NCBI RefSeq assembly: GCF_011057645.1
Contig: NZ_JAALGE010000003.1
Coordinates: 62,001-126,000, forward strand
Length of the DNA: 64,000 nt
Source of the DNA: Marisediminicola senii
GTDB lineage: Bacteria; Actinomycetota; Actinomycetes; Actinomycetales; Microbacteriaceae
Reading direction: 5' to 3'
Each line of letters begins with the position of its first letter. Positions within the stretch are counted from its first letter, which is position 1. A model generated the notes under the pieces. The model was not told the DNA's origin. It searched no databases and saw only the letters and a list, made by a program, of their open reading frames with translations. Shown piece by piece: positions 36,578 to 47,106 of this stretch. The translations under genes were made by a program, and so were the position numbers.

Positions 36578-38250
36578 TGGAGTGGCTGCTGTTCGCCGCT
36601 CAGCTCGGAACGCTCGCTCTGCTGCTCGCCCTGGTCTACCGTCCCCTCGGCGACTACATGGCCACCGTCTACACCTCGCCCCGCGATTCCCGTGCGGAGA
36701 AGGTGCTCTATCGCGTCGTCGGCGTCGACCCGGCGAACCAGCAGAGCTGGTCGTCGTACCTGCGCGCCGTACTCGCGTTCTCCGCCATCGGAGTGCTCAC
36801 CGTCTATGCGTTGCAGCGCCTGCAGCTCCTGCTGCCATTCGCACTCGACCTGCCAGCCCCGAGCGAGCACCTCTCGTTCAACACCGCGATCTCGTTCGTC
36901 ACGAACACCAACTGGCAGTCGTACTCACCCGAGGTGACGCTCGGCTACACCGTACAGATGGTGGGCCTCGCGGTGCAGAACTTCGTCTCCGCCGCGGTGG
37001 GAATCGCCGTCGCGATCGCCCTGGTGCGCGGCCTCGCCTCGCGGTCGGCCGGCAGCATCGGCAATTTCTGGGTAGACCTCTTCCGCGGCGTCATCCGCAT
37101 CCTGCTCCCGCTGTCTATCATCACCGCCGTCGTGCTGGTCGCGGGTGGCGTGGTGCAGAACTTCGCCGGCTTTACCGACGTGACCACCCTTACCGGTGGA
37201 ACACAGTCGATTCCCGGCGGCCCCGTCGCCTCGCAGGAGGCGATCAAGGAGCTCGGTACCAATGGCGGCGGCTTCTACAACGTCAACGCCGCGCACCCCT
37301 TCGAGGGCCCTGGCGCCTGGGTGACCATCTTCCAGGTGTTCTTGATGCTGGTGATCCCGTTCGCACTGCCGCGCACGTTCGGGCGCATCGTCGGTGACAA
37401 TCGCCAGGGCTATGCGGTGCTGGCAGCGATGGCATCCATCTACCTGCTGTCGGTCACTGCGATGACGGCGGCCGAGCTCGCGGGGGGCGGCGCAGCCACC
37501 CAGGCCGCGGGGGCCGCGATGGAGGGCAAGGAGACCCGGTTCGGCATCGTGCTCTCGACCCTCTTCGGCACGACGAGCACCATCACCTCGACCGGAGCCG
37601 TCAACGCGATGCACGACAGCTTCACGCCCCTCGGCGGTGGAATGGCCATGGTCAACATGATGCTCGGCGAGGTCGCCCCCGGCGGCGTCGGTGCCGGCCT
37701 CTACGGCATCCTGGTGATCGCGATCGTCGCGGTGTTCATCGCCGGCCTGATGGTTGGACGCACCCCGGAATTCCTGGGCAAGAAGATCGGCACCCGCGAG
37801 ATCAAGCTGGCGAGCCTGTACATCCTGACCACGCCCACCCTCGTGCTGGCCGGCACCGCGCTCAGCTTCGGCATTCCCACGGTGCGGGGCGACATCGAGG
37901 GCACCTCGATCTGGAACCCCGGCGTCCACGGCTTCTCCGAAGTGCTCTACGCCTTCACCTCCGCCGCCAACAACAACGGCTCGGCCTTCGCCGGGCTCAC
38001 CGCGAACACCCCGTGGCTGAATACCGCTCTGGGCGTGACCATGCTGCTCGGCAGGTTCCTGCCCATCGTGTTCGTGCTCGCCCTCGCCGGCTCGTTCGCC
38101 GCACAGGGCACCGTGCCCGCGACCGCGGGAACGCTGCCCACCCACAAGCCGCAATTCGTCGGCCTGCTCCTCGGCACGGTCGTCATCGTGTCGGCCCTCT
38201 CCTACTTCCCCACTCTCGCGCTGGGTCCCCTGGCAGAAGGACTGCTCTAG
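36577..38250 (+). CDS. kdpA: Potassium-transporting ATPase subunit A
   Basis: This 557-residue membrane protein forms the K+ channel-like part of KdpFABC, a high-affinity uptake pump. It belongs to the superfamily of K+ transporters with four M1-P-M2 units. The selectivity-filter loops are visible as [27 protein letters not shown] and AANNNGSAF, each holding the conserved glycine or its equivalent. About ten transmembrane helices are evident. Length is typical. It follows kdpF directly, and kdpB starts 2 bp after its stop. Confidence 0.96.
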   Translation: MEWLLFAAQLGTLALLLALVYRPLGDYMATVYTSPRDSRAEKVLYRVVGVDPANQQSWSSYLRAVLAFSAIGVLTVYALQRLQLLLPFALDLPAPSEHLSFNTAISFVTNTNWQSYSPEVTLGYTVQMVGLAVQNFVSAAVGIAVAIALVRGLASRSAGSIGNFWVDLFRGVIRILLPLSIITAVVLVAGGVVQNFAGFTDVTTLTGGTQSIPGGPVASQEAIKELGTNGGGFYNVNAAHPFEGPGAWVTIFQVFLMLVIPFALPRTFGRIVGDNRQGYAVLAAMASIYLLSVTAMTAAELAGGGAATQAAGAAMEGKETRFGIVLSTLFGTTSTITSTGAVNAMHDSFTPLGGGMAMVNMMLGEVAPGGVGAGLYGILVIAIVAVFIAGLMVGRTPEFLGKKIGTREIKLASLYILTTPTLVLAGTALSFGIPTVRGDIEGTSIWNPGVHGFSEVLYAFTSAANNNGSAFAGLTANTPWLNTALGVTMLLGRFLPIVFVLALAGSFAAQGTVPATAGTLPTHKPQFVGLLLGTVVIVSALSYFPTLALGPLAEGLL

Positions 38251-38252
38251 AC

Positions 38253-40409
38253 ATGTCGACAACAACCAGAGAATTGGATGCCGCGAGCCCGGCCCGCGCG
38301 CAGCATGCCGGGCAGCCCACCGGGGCGTTCTCGCCCCGCCAGTTGCTCGCCGGACTCCCCGGCGCCGTACGTAAGCTCGATCCCCGAACCATGTGGCGCA
38401 ACCCGGTCATGTTCGTCGTCGAGATCGGCGCGGCACTCACCACGATCATCGCGATCAGCGAACTGGTCAGCGGACCGGCCGAGTCGGCGGGAGAACCCCT
38501 CCCGGCATCGTTCAGCTGGGCCATCGCCGCCTGGCTGTGGATCACCGTCATCTTCGCCAACCTTGCTGAATCCGTCGCAGAGGGGCGCGGCAAGGCGCAG
38601 GCGCAGAGCCTCAGGCAGACCCGCACCTCGACCATGGCGAGCGTGGTCGACGGGTACGACCCCGCCGCCGACCCGTCGGCGGAGCGCACCGCCGTGCGCA
38701 GCGTGGCCTCGTCGGAGCTCACCCTCGGCGACATTGTCACGGTCAGCGCCGGGGAGCTCATCCCCGGCGACGGCGACATCGTCTGGGGCATCGCCTCGGT
38801 CGACGAATCGGCGATCACGGGCGAATCCGCGCCCGTGGTGCGGGAATCCGGAGGCGACCGCAGCGCGGTGACCGGGGGCACCCGGGTGCTCTCCGACCGC
38901 ATCGTCATGGCCATCACCAGCAAGCCGGGCGAGACCTTCGTCGACCGGATGATCCGCCTCGTCGAGGGCGCGGCCCGCCAGAAGACGCCGAACGAACTGG
39001 CACTGAACATCCTGCTGGCCAGCCTGTCGATCATCTTCCTGGTGGTCGTGCTCACCCTGAACCCGATGGCGGGCTACGCCGGCGACACGGTCAGCATCCC
39101 GGTACTCGTCGCCCTGCTGGTGTGCCTCATCCCGACCACGATCGGCGCCCTCCTGTCGGCGATCGGCATCGCGGGCATGGACCGCCTCGTACAGCGCAAC
39201 GTTCTCGCCATGTCCGGCCGGGCCGTCGAAGCCGCGGGCGATGTGACGACGCTGCTGCTCGACAAGACCGGAACCATCACTTACGGCAACCGGCGGGCCA
39301 CCGAGTTCGTCACCGTCGGAACCGTGCCGCAGCACGAGCTCGTCGCCGCAGCACGCCTCGCCTCGCTCAGCGACCCGACCCCGGAGGGGAAGTCGATCGT
39401 CGACCTCGCCGAGGACCAGGGCCACCGCGAGGGCATCGACGGCACCGCGGTCGTCGTGCCGTTCACCGCCCAGACCAGGATGAGCGGCATCGACGGCGCC
39501 GCGGGCGTGCAGATCCGCAAGGGTGCTGCGTCGGCGGTGCTCGCCTGGGTCGCCGCGGCCGGCGGAATCAGCCCCGCCGCGGCCGCCCAGACCGAATCGG
39601 TCGCGAACGGCATCGCCAAGGACGGCGGAACCCCGCTGGTCGTCGCGAGGCGTGAGCGTGACGGCTCTGCCCGCGTGCTCGGCGTGGTGCACCTCAAGGA
39701 CATCGTGAAGGAGGGCCTTGCCGAGAGGTTCGCCGACCTGCGCGCGATGGGCATCCGCACCGTGATGATCACCGGTGACAACCCGTACACCGCGGCGGCG
39801 ATCGCGAGGGAAGCCGGGGTCGACGACTACCTCGCGGAGGCGACCCCCGAAGACAAGCTCGAGCTGATCCGCACCGAGCAGCAGGGCGGCAACCTGGTCG
39901 CGATGACCGGTGACGGCACGAACGACGCCCCCGCACTCGCGCAGGCCGACGTCGGCGTTGCGATGAACACGGGCACCTCGGCGGCGAAGGAGGCGGGCAA
40001 CATGGTCGACCTCGACTCCGACCCCACCAAGCTCATCGACATCGTGAGGATCGGCAAGCAGCTGCTCATCACCCGCGGATCGCTGACGACCTTCTCCATC
40101 GCGAACGACGTGGCCAAGTACTTCGCGATCATCCCGGCGATGTTCGCGGGCGTGTTCCCCGGCCTGGCGGCGCTCAACATCATGGGGCTGCACTCCCCGG
40201 CGTCGGCGATCCTCTCCGCCATCGTCTTCAACGCGGTCATCATCGTGTTCCTGATCCCGCTGGCGCTGCGCGGAGTGGCCTACCGTGCCGCGAACGCCAG
40301 CTCCATCCTGAGCCGCAACCTGCTCGTCTACGGGCTCGGCGGCATCCTCGTTCCCTTCGCCGGGATCAAGCTCATCGACCTCGTCGTGACGCTGATCCCC
40401 GGATTCTAG
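38253..40409 (+). CDS. kdpB: Potassium-transporting ATPase subunit B (P-type ATPase)
   Basis: This 718-residue P-type ATPase energises K+ uptake. D337 in [14 protein letters not shown] is phosphorylated. The actuator domain has ITGESAPV, and the hinge reads [20 protein letters not shown]. The N-terminal 70 residues are hydrophilic before the first helix pair ([15 protein letters not shown]). About seven membrane helices are seen, as usual for KdpB. The ATG at 38253 is two bases after the kdpA stop, and the longer frame only overlaps kdpA. Confidence 0.96.
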   Translation: MSTTTRELDAASPARAQHAGQPTGAFSPRQLLAGLPGAVRKLDPRTMWRNPVMFVVEIGAALTTIIAISELVSGPAESAGEPLPASFSWAIAAWLWITVIFANLAESVAEGRGKAQAQSLRQTRTSTMASVVDGYDPAADPSAERTAVRSVASSELTLGDIVTVSAGELIPGDGDIVWGIASVDESAITGESAPVVRESGGDRSAVTGGTRVLSDRIVMAITSKPGETFVDRMIRLVEGAARQKTPNELALNILLASLSIIFLVVVLTLNPMAGYAGDTVSIPVLVALLVCLIPTTIGALLSAIGIAGMDRLVQRNVLAMSGRAVEAAGDVTTLLLDKTGTITYGNRRATEFVTVGTVPQHELVAAARLASLSDPTPEGKSIVDLAEDQGHREGIDGTAVVVPFTAQTRMSGIDGAAGVQIRKGAASAVLAWVAAAGGISPAAAAQTESVANGIAKDGGTPLVVARRERDGSARVLGVVHLKDIVKEGLAERFADLRAMGIRTVMITGDNPYTAAAIAREAGVDDYLAEATPEDKLELIRTEQQGGNLVAMTGDGTNDAPALAQADVGVAMNTGTSAAKEAGNMVDLDSDPTKLIDIVRIGKQLLITRGSLTTFSIANDVAKYFAIIPAMFAGVFPGLAALNIMGLHSPASAILSAIVFNAVIIVFLIPLALRGVAYRAANASSILSRNLLVYGLGGILVPFAGIKLIDLVVTLIPGF

Positions 40410-40422
40410 AAAGCCGACACCC

Positions 40423-41043
40423 ATGACCATCACCCGTGGCACCTCCCGCCAATACCTCGTCGCCCTGCGCGCCATGATCGTGCTCACCGTGATCACCGGC
40501 CTGGCCTACCCGCTCCTCATCACCGGCGTCGGGCAGGTCGCCCTTCCCGCGCAGGCCAACGGGTCGCTCGTGACCGTCGATCGGCGGGTGGCCGGGTCGT
40601 CGCTGATCGGCCAGTCATTCACCGACGCCGACGGCACCGCGCTGCCGGAATGGTTCCAGTCACGCCCGTCCGCCGCCGGCGACGGCTACGACGCCGGGGC
40701 GTCGAGTGGCTCGAACCTCGGCCCGACGAACGAGGCCCTGCTCGACACCGTCGACGAGCGCCGCGCGGAGATCGCCGCGCGGGAGGACGTCGCGCCAGCC
40801 GACGTGCCGGCTGACGCGGTCACCGCGTCCGGATCCGGCCTCGACCCGCACATCAGCCCGGAATACGCCCTGTTGCAGGTCCCGCGCGTCGCCGCCGAAC
40901 GCGGCCTCGACAACGCGGAGGTGCGCGGGCTGGTCGAGTCTATGATTCATGGGCGTGACCTCGGCTACCTGGGCGAGCCGACCGTCACCGTGCTTAGCCT
41001 CAACATCGCCCTGGCCGAACTTGATGCGGATAGCGCGAATTGA
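40423..41043 (+). CDS. kdpC: Potassium-transporting ATPase subunit C
   Basis: This 206-residue protein has one N-terminal transmembrane helix (MIVLTVITGLAYPLLITGVG) and a periplasm-facing domain. Conserved KdpC motifs are GSSLIGQSF, WFQSRPSAAG, SGSNLGPTN and TASGSGLDPHISPEYA near the C-terminal half. KdpC stabilises or gates the KdpAB assembly. It follows kdpB by 13 bp in the operon. Confidence 0.95.
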   Translation: MTITRGTSRQYLVALRAMIVLTVITGLAYPLLITGVGQVALPAQANGSLVTVDRRVAGSSLIGQSFTDADGTALPEWFQSRPSAAGDGYDAGASSGSNLGPTNEALLDTVDERRAEIAAREDVAPADVPADAVTASGSGLDPHISPEYALLQVPRVAAERGLDNAEVRGLVESMIHGRDLGYLGEPTVTVLSLNIALAELDADSAN

Positions 41044-41058
41044 TAGGGAGCCACGCTC

Positions 41059-43695
41059 ATGGGTAGGGGCCGCCTCAGGGTGCTGCTCGGCGCCGCCCCC
41101 GGCGTCGGCAAGACCTACACGATGCTCGAGGAGGGCAGGCGGTTGCGCGCCGCGGGCAAGGATGTCGTGGTCGCCCTCGTCGAGACGCACGACAGGGCTG
41201 CGACCGCCGCCCTCGTCGACGGACTCGATGTGCTGCCGCGAACTCGCGTGAACCACCGCGGCATCGACCTCGGCGAACTCGACGTCGACGCGGTCATCGC
41301 CCGCCGCCCCACCCTCGCGCTGGTCGACGAGCTCGCGCACTCGAATGCACCGGGATCCCGGCACGACAAGCGCTGGCGCGACGTCGACGACATCCTCGCG
41401 GCCGGCATCAACGTGATCTCGACCGTCAACATCCAGCACATCGAGTCGCTCAACGACGTGGTGCGGCAGATCACCGGCATGCAGCAGCGCGAGACCATCC
41501 CCGACGACGTGCTGCGCCGCGCCGACCAGATCGAGGTCGTCGACCTGGCACCCCAGGCGCTCCGTGACCGGCTGGCAGAAGGTCTCGTCTATCCGGCAGA
41601 CCGAGTGGATGCCGCTCTCTCGAACTACTTTCGCCTGGGCAACCTCACCGCACTGCGCGAGCTGGCACTGCTGTGGCTCGCCGACGAGGTCGACGTCGCC
41701 CTGCAGACCTACCGCTCCGAGCAGGGCATCGAAGACAAGTGGGAGGCGCGGGAGCGTGTCGTGGTCGCCCTCTCGGGCGGCGCGGAGGGTGATGTCCTCA
41801 TCCGGCGCGGCGCGCGGATCGCCGCGCGGTCGAGCGGCGGTGAGCTCCTCGCCGTGCACATAACGAGTGCCGACGGACTCGCGGAACCCAACCCCGGCGC
41901 CCTCGCGGCGCAGCGCACCCTCGTCGAGAGCCTGAGTGGCAGCTACCACCAGGTCGTCGGCGACGACACGGCCACCGCCCTCGTCGACTTCGCGCGCGGT
42001 GTGAACGCCACCCAGCTCGTGATCGGTGCCAGCAGGCGCAGCAGGCTCACCACATTCCTCACGGGCCAGGGCAACGGCGAGGCCGTCATCCGCCAGTCCG
42101 GTGACATCGACGTGCACATCGTCACCCACCAGGCGGCGGGGCGCATCATCCTGCCGGTCACCCGGGGAGCGCTCAGCATGCGCCGTCGACTCGCCGGCGC
42201 CGCGGTCGCACTCCTGGGCGTGCCCGCGCTCACCGCCATCCTCAGCCGCTACCGCTCCGACGAATCCATGTCGAGCGACGTGCTCTGGTTCCAGCTGCTC
42301 GTGGTGATCGTCGCCCTCGTCGGCGGCATCTGGCCCGCTGTCGCCTCGGCGCTACTCTCCGGCTTCGCACTCAATTTCTTCTTCGTGGCGCCGCTCTACA
42401 CCGCCACGATCGACGACCCCCGCCAGGCGGTCACCCTGTTCATCTTCGTCGCGGTCGCGATGCTCGTCAGCGTCGTCGTCGACCAGGCGGCCAGGCGCAC
42501 CCGCATGGCTCGGCGGTCTGCGGTCGAGGCAGAGACCCTCGCGACCGTCGCGGGGAGCGTCATCCGCGGCGAGAGTGCCATCGAGGCGCTGGTCGGGAGC
42601 ATGCGGGAGGCGTTCGGCATGGATCGCGTGGCGCTCGACTACCGGGGCGTCGAGGTGTTCGCGTCGACGTCCGGCGCGCCCGGCACCGGTAAGGCCACCG
42701 ACCAGCGCACCGGCACCGGCATCGACCCGGGCACCGACACCGAGCAACCGCCGACGCCCGGACCCACCGATGTCGCGGTCGGCCCCGAGAGCATGCTGCA
42801 CCTCACCGGCCGCCCCCTGCTCGCGTCTGACCGGCGCATCCTGGCGGCTTTCATTGCGCAGCTGGAGGCGGCCCTCGAACAACGCGAGCTGCGCGACGCG
42901 GCCAGGAGCGTCAAGCCACTCGAGGAGAGCGACCGGTTGCGCACGGCCCTGCTCGCCGCGGTGGGCCACGACCTGCGCACGCCGCTGTCGTCGGCCACCG
43001 CCGCCGTGTCGAGCCTGCGCAGCACCGACGTCGACTGGAGCGATTCCGACCGCGACGAGCTGCTCGCCACGGCCGAGGAGTCGCTGCACCGGCTGGCCGA
43101 CTTGGTCGGCAACCTCCTCGACTCCAGCCGGCTGCAGGCGGGGGTGCTCGCGGTCGCCCTGGCCGACGCGGGCGTCGACGAGGTGGTGGCGGTCGCGCTC
43201 GACGAGATCGGCGGTGCGGCCGACGGCGTACGCGTCGACGTGCCAGCCGACCTGCCGGCGGTGCACACCGACCCGGTGCTGCTGCAACGGGTGCTGGTGA
43301 ACCTGGTCGGCAACGCGCTGCGCTACTCCCCCGCGGGAACCCCGCCGTCGATCATGGCCAGCGCATTTGGCGGCCGCGTCGAGGTGCGCGTCACCGACCG
43401 CGGACCCGGCATCCCCGCCGACCGGCTCCCCGCCGCCTTCCAGCCCTTCCAGCGCCTCGGCGACACCGACAACTCCACCGGCGTCGGGCTCGGCCTCGCG
43501 CTCTCCACGGGCTTCCTCGAGGCGGTGGGCGGCACCCTCACCGCCGAGGAGACCCCCGGCGGCGGCCTGACCATGGTCATTTCCCTGCCCGCCGCACGCG
43601 ACACTGGCGGCCTGCCCACCGACATGCGCGACGAGCCGAACGAGCTGCCACTGCCGGGCACGCCAATCCGTGATGCGGTGGAGGACCGCCGGTGA
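41059..43695 (+). CDS. kdpD: Sensor histidine kinase KdpD
   Basis: This 878-residue kinase senses potassium limitation. The N-terminal KdpD domain (about 1-210) has a Walker A motif GAAPGVGKTYTM. A universal-stress-protein fold follows at about 230-360. Four closely spaced helices of the DUF4118 type lie at about 375-475. A GAF-like linker and the kinase core come next: H637 in VGHDLRTPLSS is the phosphorylated histidine, and the ATPase has NLVGNALRYSP, DRGPGIP and GVGLGLA boxes. It carries a Thr/Gly/Pro-rich insert at about 538-570. Its stop overlaps the kdpE ATG by one base. Confidence 0.95.
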   Translation: MGRGRLRVLLGAAPGVGKTYTMLEEGRRLRAAGKDVVVALVETHDRAATAALVDGLDVLPRTRVNHRGIDLGELDVDAVIARRPTLALVDELAHSNAPGSRHDKRWRDVDDILAAGINVISTVNIQHIESLNDVVRQITGMQQRETIPDDVLRRADQIEVVDLAPQALRDRLAEGLVYPADRVDAALSNYFRLGNLTALRELALLWLADEVDVALQTYRSEQGIEDKWEARERVVVALSGGAEGDVLIRRGARIAARSSGGELLAVHITSADGLAEPNPGALAAQRTLVESLSGSYHQVVGDDTATALVDFARGVNATQLVIGASRRSRLTTFLTGQGNGEAVIRQSGDIDVHIVTHQAAGRIILPVTRGALSMRRRLAGAAVALLGVPALTAILSRYRSDESMSSDVLWFQLLVVIVALVGGIWPAVASALLSGFALNFFFVAPLYTATIDDPRQAVTLFIFVAVAMLVSVVVDQAARRTRMARRSAVEAETLATVAGSVIRGESAIEALVGSMREAFGMDRVALDYRGVEVFASTSGAPGTGKATDQRTGTGIDPGTDTEQPPTPGPTDVAVGPESMLHLTGRPLLASDRRILAAFIAQLEAALEQRELRDAARSVKPLEESDRLRTALLAAVGHDLRTPLSSATAAVSSLRSTDVDWSDSDRDELLATAEESLHRLADLVGNLLDSSRLQAGVLAVALADAGVDEVVAVALDEIGGAADGVRVDVPADLPAVHTDPVLLQRVLVNLVGNALRYSPAGTPPSIMASAFGGRVEVRVTDRGPGIPADRLPAAFQPFQRLGDTDNSTGVGLGLALSTGFLEAVGGTLTAEETPGGGLTMVISLPAARDTGGLPTDMRDEPNELPLPGTPIRDAVEDRR

Positions 43696-44399
43696 TGCGC
43701 GTGCTCATCGTCGACGATGACGACCAGATCCTCAAGGCCCTCCGCATCAACCTCGCCGCACGCGGTTACTCGGTGTCCCTGGCGACGACCGGTCCCGAGG
43801 CGCTCGACATCGCGGCACGAAGTCGACCGGACCTGGTCATCCTCGACCTCGGACTGCCCGGCTTCAGCGGCATCCAGGTCATCGAGGGCCTGCGGGGCTG
43901 GACACAGGTGCCCATCCTGGTGGTGAGCGGGCGCAGCGACTCCGCCGACAAGGTCGATGCCTTGGATGCCGGGGCCGACGACTACGTCACGAAGCCGTTC
44001 GCGATCGATGAACTGCTGGCGCGGGTGCGCGCGTTGACCCGCCGCCAGCCACAGGAACCTCAGGAGCCCGTGGTTCGCTTCGGGCCGGTCGAGGTCGACC
44101 TCGCTGCCCGCCTGGTCACCAAGCGCGAGGTCGCAGGCGACCGGGTCGCGGTGGGCCTCACCCCCACCGAGTGGCGCCTGCTCGAGGTGCTCGTGCGCAA
44201 CCCCGACCGCCTCGTGACCAAGTCGCTGCTGCTGTCGACGGTGTGGGGTCAGGGCTATGACAAGGAGGGTGGATACCTTCGGCTCTACGTCGCGCAGCTG
44301 CGCAAGAAACTGGAGCCGGAACCCTCCCGGCCCCGCTACCTGCTCACCGAACCCGGCATGGGATACCGCTTCTCGCCGGGGGCGCCGCCGGTCGGATAG
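43695..44399 (+). CDS. kdpE: Response regulator KdpE
   Basis: This 234-residue OmpR-type regulator has a receiver domain with the acidic pocket DDDD at 7-10, phospho-acceptor D51 in VILDLGLPG and K in VTKPFAIDELL. The winged-helix domain ends with YLRLYVAQLRKKLE and the wing GMGYRF. It is expected to activate kdpFABC, perhaps at the repeats at 36278-36357. The ATG at 43695 shares a base with the kdpD stop; a GTG just upstream would add one Met. Confidence 0.95.
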   Translation: MRVLIVDDDDQILKALRINLAARGYSVSLATTGPEALDIAARSRPDLVILDLGLPGFSGIQVIEGLRGWTQVPILVVSGRSDSADKVDALDAGADDYVTKPFAIDELLARVRALTRRQPQEPQEPVVRFGPVEVDLAARLVTKREVAGDRVAVGLTPTEWRLLEVLVRNPDRLVTKSLLLSTVWGQGYDKEGGYLRLYVAQLRKKLEPEPSRPRYLLTEPGMGYRFSPGAPPVG

Positions 44400-44485
44400 C
44401 CCGCATCGGGCCCGCCCCAGCGGTACCCAGCCGATCGGGACCTAGGGCCCGACGACCGCACACACGCGAGTGCTTGACTTGCACC

Positions 44486-45229
44486 ATGACCACCGTTCCG
44501 CAGCCCACCGTGCCCGATCCGTCCCAGCACGCCGACGAGCCGCACAGCCCGGGTATCGCCGGCAAGCTGAACTGGCTGCGGGCAGGTGTGCTCGGCGCGA
44601 ACGACGGCATCGTGTCGGTCGCCGCGATTGTCGTCGGCGTGGCCGGTGCGACGACCGCCAGTGCGCCGATCCTCACCGCCGGCCTCGCCGGGCTGGTGGG
44701 CGGGGCGATCTCGATGGCGCTCGGCGAGTACGTCTCGGTGAGCAGCCAGAGCGACAGCCAGCGCGCCCTCATCGAGAAGGAGCGCCGCGAACTGCTCGAA
44801 CAGCCGGAGGAGGAACTCGCCGAGCTCGCCGACATGTACGAGGGCAAGGGATTGAGCCCCGCGACGGCCAAGCAGGTCGCGCTCGAGCTCACCGAGCGTG
44901 ACGCCCTGGCCGCCCACCTCGAGGTCGAGTTGCACATCACCGAGACCGAGGTGGCCAGCCCGTGGCACGCGGCGATAGCGTCGGCGATCGCATTCGTGAT
45001 CGGCGCGGTCCTGCCGCTCGCCGCCATCCTGCTGCCGCCGGAGAACGCGCGCATTCCGGTCACCTTCGTCGTCGTGCTGCTCGCACTCGCCGGCACCGGC
45101 CTCACCAGCGCGCGGATCGGTGGCAACCCCGCCGTGCGACCCACCCTGCGCATCGTCATCGGCGGCGCGCTCGCGCTGGCCGCCACCTTCGCGATCGGAA
45201 CCGCGCTGGGCGTGAGCGGAGTGATGTGA
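44486..45229 (+). CDS. VIT1/CCC1 family Fe2+/Mn2+ transporter
   Basis: This 247-residue protein belongs to the vacuolar iron transporter-like family. Helix 1 begins at LNWLRAGVLGANDGIVSVAAIVVGVAGA. The second helix contains GGAISMALGEYVSVSSQ, the metal-handling segment with its Met, Glu and Ser residues. A hydrophilic helical region (about 85-150) rich in Glu follows and corresponds to the cytoplasmic metal-binding domain. Three more helices end the protein. It exports Mn2+ or Fe2+ or stores them; the direction is not evident. It stands between kdpE and a convergent gene. Confidence 0.88.
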   Translation: MTTVPQPTVPDPSQHADEPHSPGIAGKLNWLRAGVLGANDGIVSVAAIVVGVAGATTASAPILTAGLAGLVGGAISMALGEYVSVSSQSDSQRALIEKERRELLEQPEEELAELADMYEGKGLSPATAKQVALELTERDALAAHLEVELHITETEVASPWHAAIASAIAFVIGAVLPLAAILLPPENARIPVTFVVVLLALAGTGLTSARIGGNPAVRPTLRIVIGGALALAATFAIGTALGVSGVM

Positions 45230-45247
45230 CGCGCGCCGTGACGTCGG

Positions 45248-45760
45248 CTACGGCATGCGGGTGAACGGGGCGTGGCGGATGAACTCGTCGAGCGGACGGT
45301 CGTCGCGCAACGCGATCAGGAATTCGGTGCGCGAGTAGCTGGCCCCGGTGCCGGGGCCGCCGTCCCACGACTGGTATCGCGCGCGCGGCCAGACCTCCGT
45401 CGACAGCTTCGCCCAGGCATCCTCGTAGCGGCGGTGCTCCGGGCGTCGCGCCTTCGCGGTGCGCGCCACGCCGACGCACGCGACGGAGCCCAGCACGAGC
45501 AGCACGGCCACCAGGATGAGTACCCAGGTTGCGAACTCCCCCGGACCGGTCTGCGGGGCGAGCAGAAAGCCGATGCACGCGATCCCGGCGGCGGTCCCCA
45601 TCGCGGCGAGGCCGAGTCCGATGGACCCCGGCAGGATCTCGAGCCGGGCGTCGGTGGTCACCGCCATCGATTCGTCGACATCGAGTGGGTCGACGCCGGT
45701 GCGGTCGCGCACCCGCCCGGCCGCCTCGAGCACGCGCTCGCGAAACAGGTACGCGTCCAT
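45248..45760 (-). CDS. Two-helix membrane protein, unknown function
   Basis: This 170-residue protein starts MDAYLFRERVLEAAGRVRDRTG, and has two membrane helices at about residues 47-65 and 77-97. The cytosolic C-terminal half contains ARYQSWDGGPGTGASYSR and DEFIRHAPF. The ATG at 45760 lies seven bases after a TAGCCT element. I do not recognise a family. It is downstream of rnpB and convergent with the VIT transporter gene. Confidence 0.72.
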   Translation of the reverse strand: MDAYLFRERVLEAAGRVRDRTGVDPLDVDESMAVTTDARLEILPGSIGLGLAAMGTAAGIACIGFLLAPQTGPGEFATWVLILVAVLLVLGSVACVGVARTAKARRPEHRRYEDAWAKLSTEVWPRARYQSWDGGPGTGASYSRTEFLIALRDDRPLDEFIRHAPFTRMP

Positions 45761-45767
45761 GCCGGTC

Positions 45768-45773
45768 AGGCTA
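45768..45773 (-). promoter_or_regulatory. -10 element of the gene at 45248-45760
   Basis: TAGCCT ends seven bases before the ATG at 45760, and no ribosome binding site is present. Confidence 0.42.
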
Positions 45774-45855
45774 CCCGCGCCGGGTGGGAGCTTCGCCCCG
45801 GCAATGGTGCACACCGAAAGGTTTAGGCGGCGAACCGCCGCCGCGGCAGCGGGGT

Positions 45856-46240
45856 GCGAATGGGCCGACTGCTACGCCGGGTTCTGTCCCAGTGCTCGCG
45901 CACTCTGGACGGCCATCTATCTACGACGTACGTTGCCGCACGCCTCGAGCGGTCTACCCGGGAACTCGGCGGGCAGCCTTGGCGTTCCCTGTCTGACCTT
46001 GCTCCGGGCGAGGTTTACCTAGCCGACCGGTCACCCGAATCGCTGGTGGTCTCTTACACCACCGTTTCACCCTTACCCGGGGCGTGAACCCCGGGCGGTC
46101 TGCTCTCTGTTGCACTGTCTCGCGGATTGCTCCGGGTGGGTGTTACCCACCGCCCTGCCCTGTGGAGCCCGGACGTTCCTCGGCACCCCCGGTTCCGTGA
46201 GGCCTCGGGGATGACGCGACCGTCTTGTCGACCCATTCGC
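45856..46240 (-). ncRNA. rnpB: RNase P RNA (bacterial type A)
   Basis: On the minus strand the sequence contains the core GAGGAACGTCCGGGCTCC (consensus GAGGAAAGTCCGGGCTCC). It also has GGTAAGGGTGAAACGGTG and the 3' core GACAGAACCCGGC. The ends pair as helix P1: GCGAATGGG at the 5' end and CCCATTCGC at the 3' end, which sets the approximate limits. It cleaves tRNA 5' leaders together with RnpA. The gene lies downstream of a coiled-coil protein and a Nif3-like gene, a common actinobacterial arrangement. Confidence 0.93.
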
Positions 46241-46264
46241 GGGCCCCATCCTAGCCGGGTGCGG

Positions 46265-47032
46265 CTACTCGACCTTCGCCCCTTGGGGACGGTCGAGTCC
46301 CGACTCGCTCGTGCGCACGAGGATGGCCTGGCTGTCCGGGCAGATCAGCACGTCGTCGGGCGCCGCCGACCGCACGATCGCCAGCTCGTTCTCGAGCAAC
46401 CGCACGCCGCTCGCGCTCGACACGCCGCCGCGCAGCAGCGACGCACCGGTTCCGTAGCGCTGTCTCTGGCGCTCGTACAGGGCGAGCAGGTCGTCGCCGA
46501 GGCCCGCGGCGATCGCCTGGCGGTTGGCCACGGCGTGCTCGCGCTCTTCCATGACGGCCGCGAGCGATTCGCTACGCTGGCGCTCAACGTCGGCCTTGCG
46601 GGCGACGAGGTCGTCGTACTCCTCCGCCGAGATCCGCGCCCCGGCGTTCAGTGTCTCGAGTTTCTCCATCACGGCGAGCTCGGCGTTCTCGAGTTCGTCG
46701 AGGCGGCGGCGCAGCCCCGCTATCTCGCTCTCGAGGCCCGCGACATCCTTCACCGACGATGACGACTGCTGGCGACCCACGTCCCGCGCTATCCGCGCCT
46801 CCACCACGGCGACATCGGATTCGATGCGCGAGAGCTCGGTCGTGACGTCATCGATGTCCCCGGTCTCCGAGCGTCGCTGCAGTCGCAGGCGCTCGACCTC
46901 GGCCGCGATGGTGGCCAGCGCCTTGTCTTCCGGCAGGTTCTTGGCGCGGTGGTCGAGCTGCTGGATCCTGGTGTCTATCGCCTGCAGTTCAAGCAGTCTC
47001 GCCTGAGCTTCTGGGGTGGCCTTGAGCGCCAT
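46265..47032 (-). CDS. CT398-like coiled-coil protein with degenerate zinc ribbon
   Basis: This 255-residue protein is almost entirely a helical hairpin: long heptad-like stretches at about 10-90 and 95-185 rich in Glu, Arg and Leu. The C-terminal 60 residues match the family's zinc ribbon in shape (AIVRSAAPDDVLICPDSQAILVRT). Only one cysteine remains of the usual four, so no zinc site is expected. The family is broadly conserved next to nif3-like genes and rnpB, and its function is poorly defined. The ATG follows GAGG. It is likely co-transcribed with the Nif3-like gene. Confidence 0.85.
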   Translation of the reverse strand: MALKATPEAQARLLELQAIDTRIQQLDHRAKNLPEDKALATIAAEVERLRLQRRSETGDIDDVTTELSRIESDVAVVEARIARDVGRQQSSSSVKDVAGLESEIAGLRRRLDELENAELAVMEKLETLNAGARISAEEYDDLVARKADVERQRSESLAAVMEEREHAVANRQAIAAGLGDDLLALYERQRQRYGTGASLLRGGVSSASGVRLLENELAIVRSAAPDDVLICPDSQAILVRTSESGLDRPQGAKVE

Positions 47033-47106
47033 GGTGCCTCATTCATTGTCGGTTCCGGTCGGGAAGAAGCATGGGTGGGGTGCGGTGATGGATGCCGGGC
47101 GCGGCG

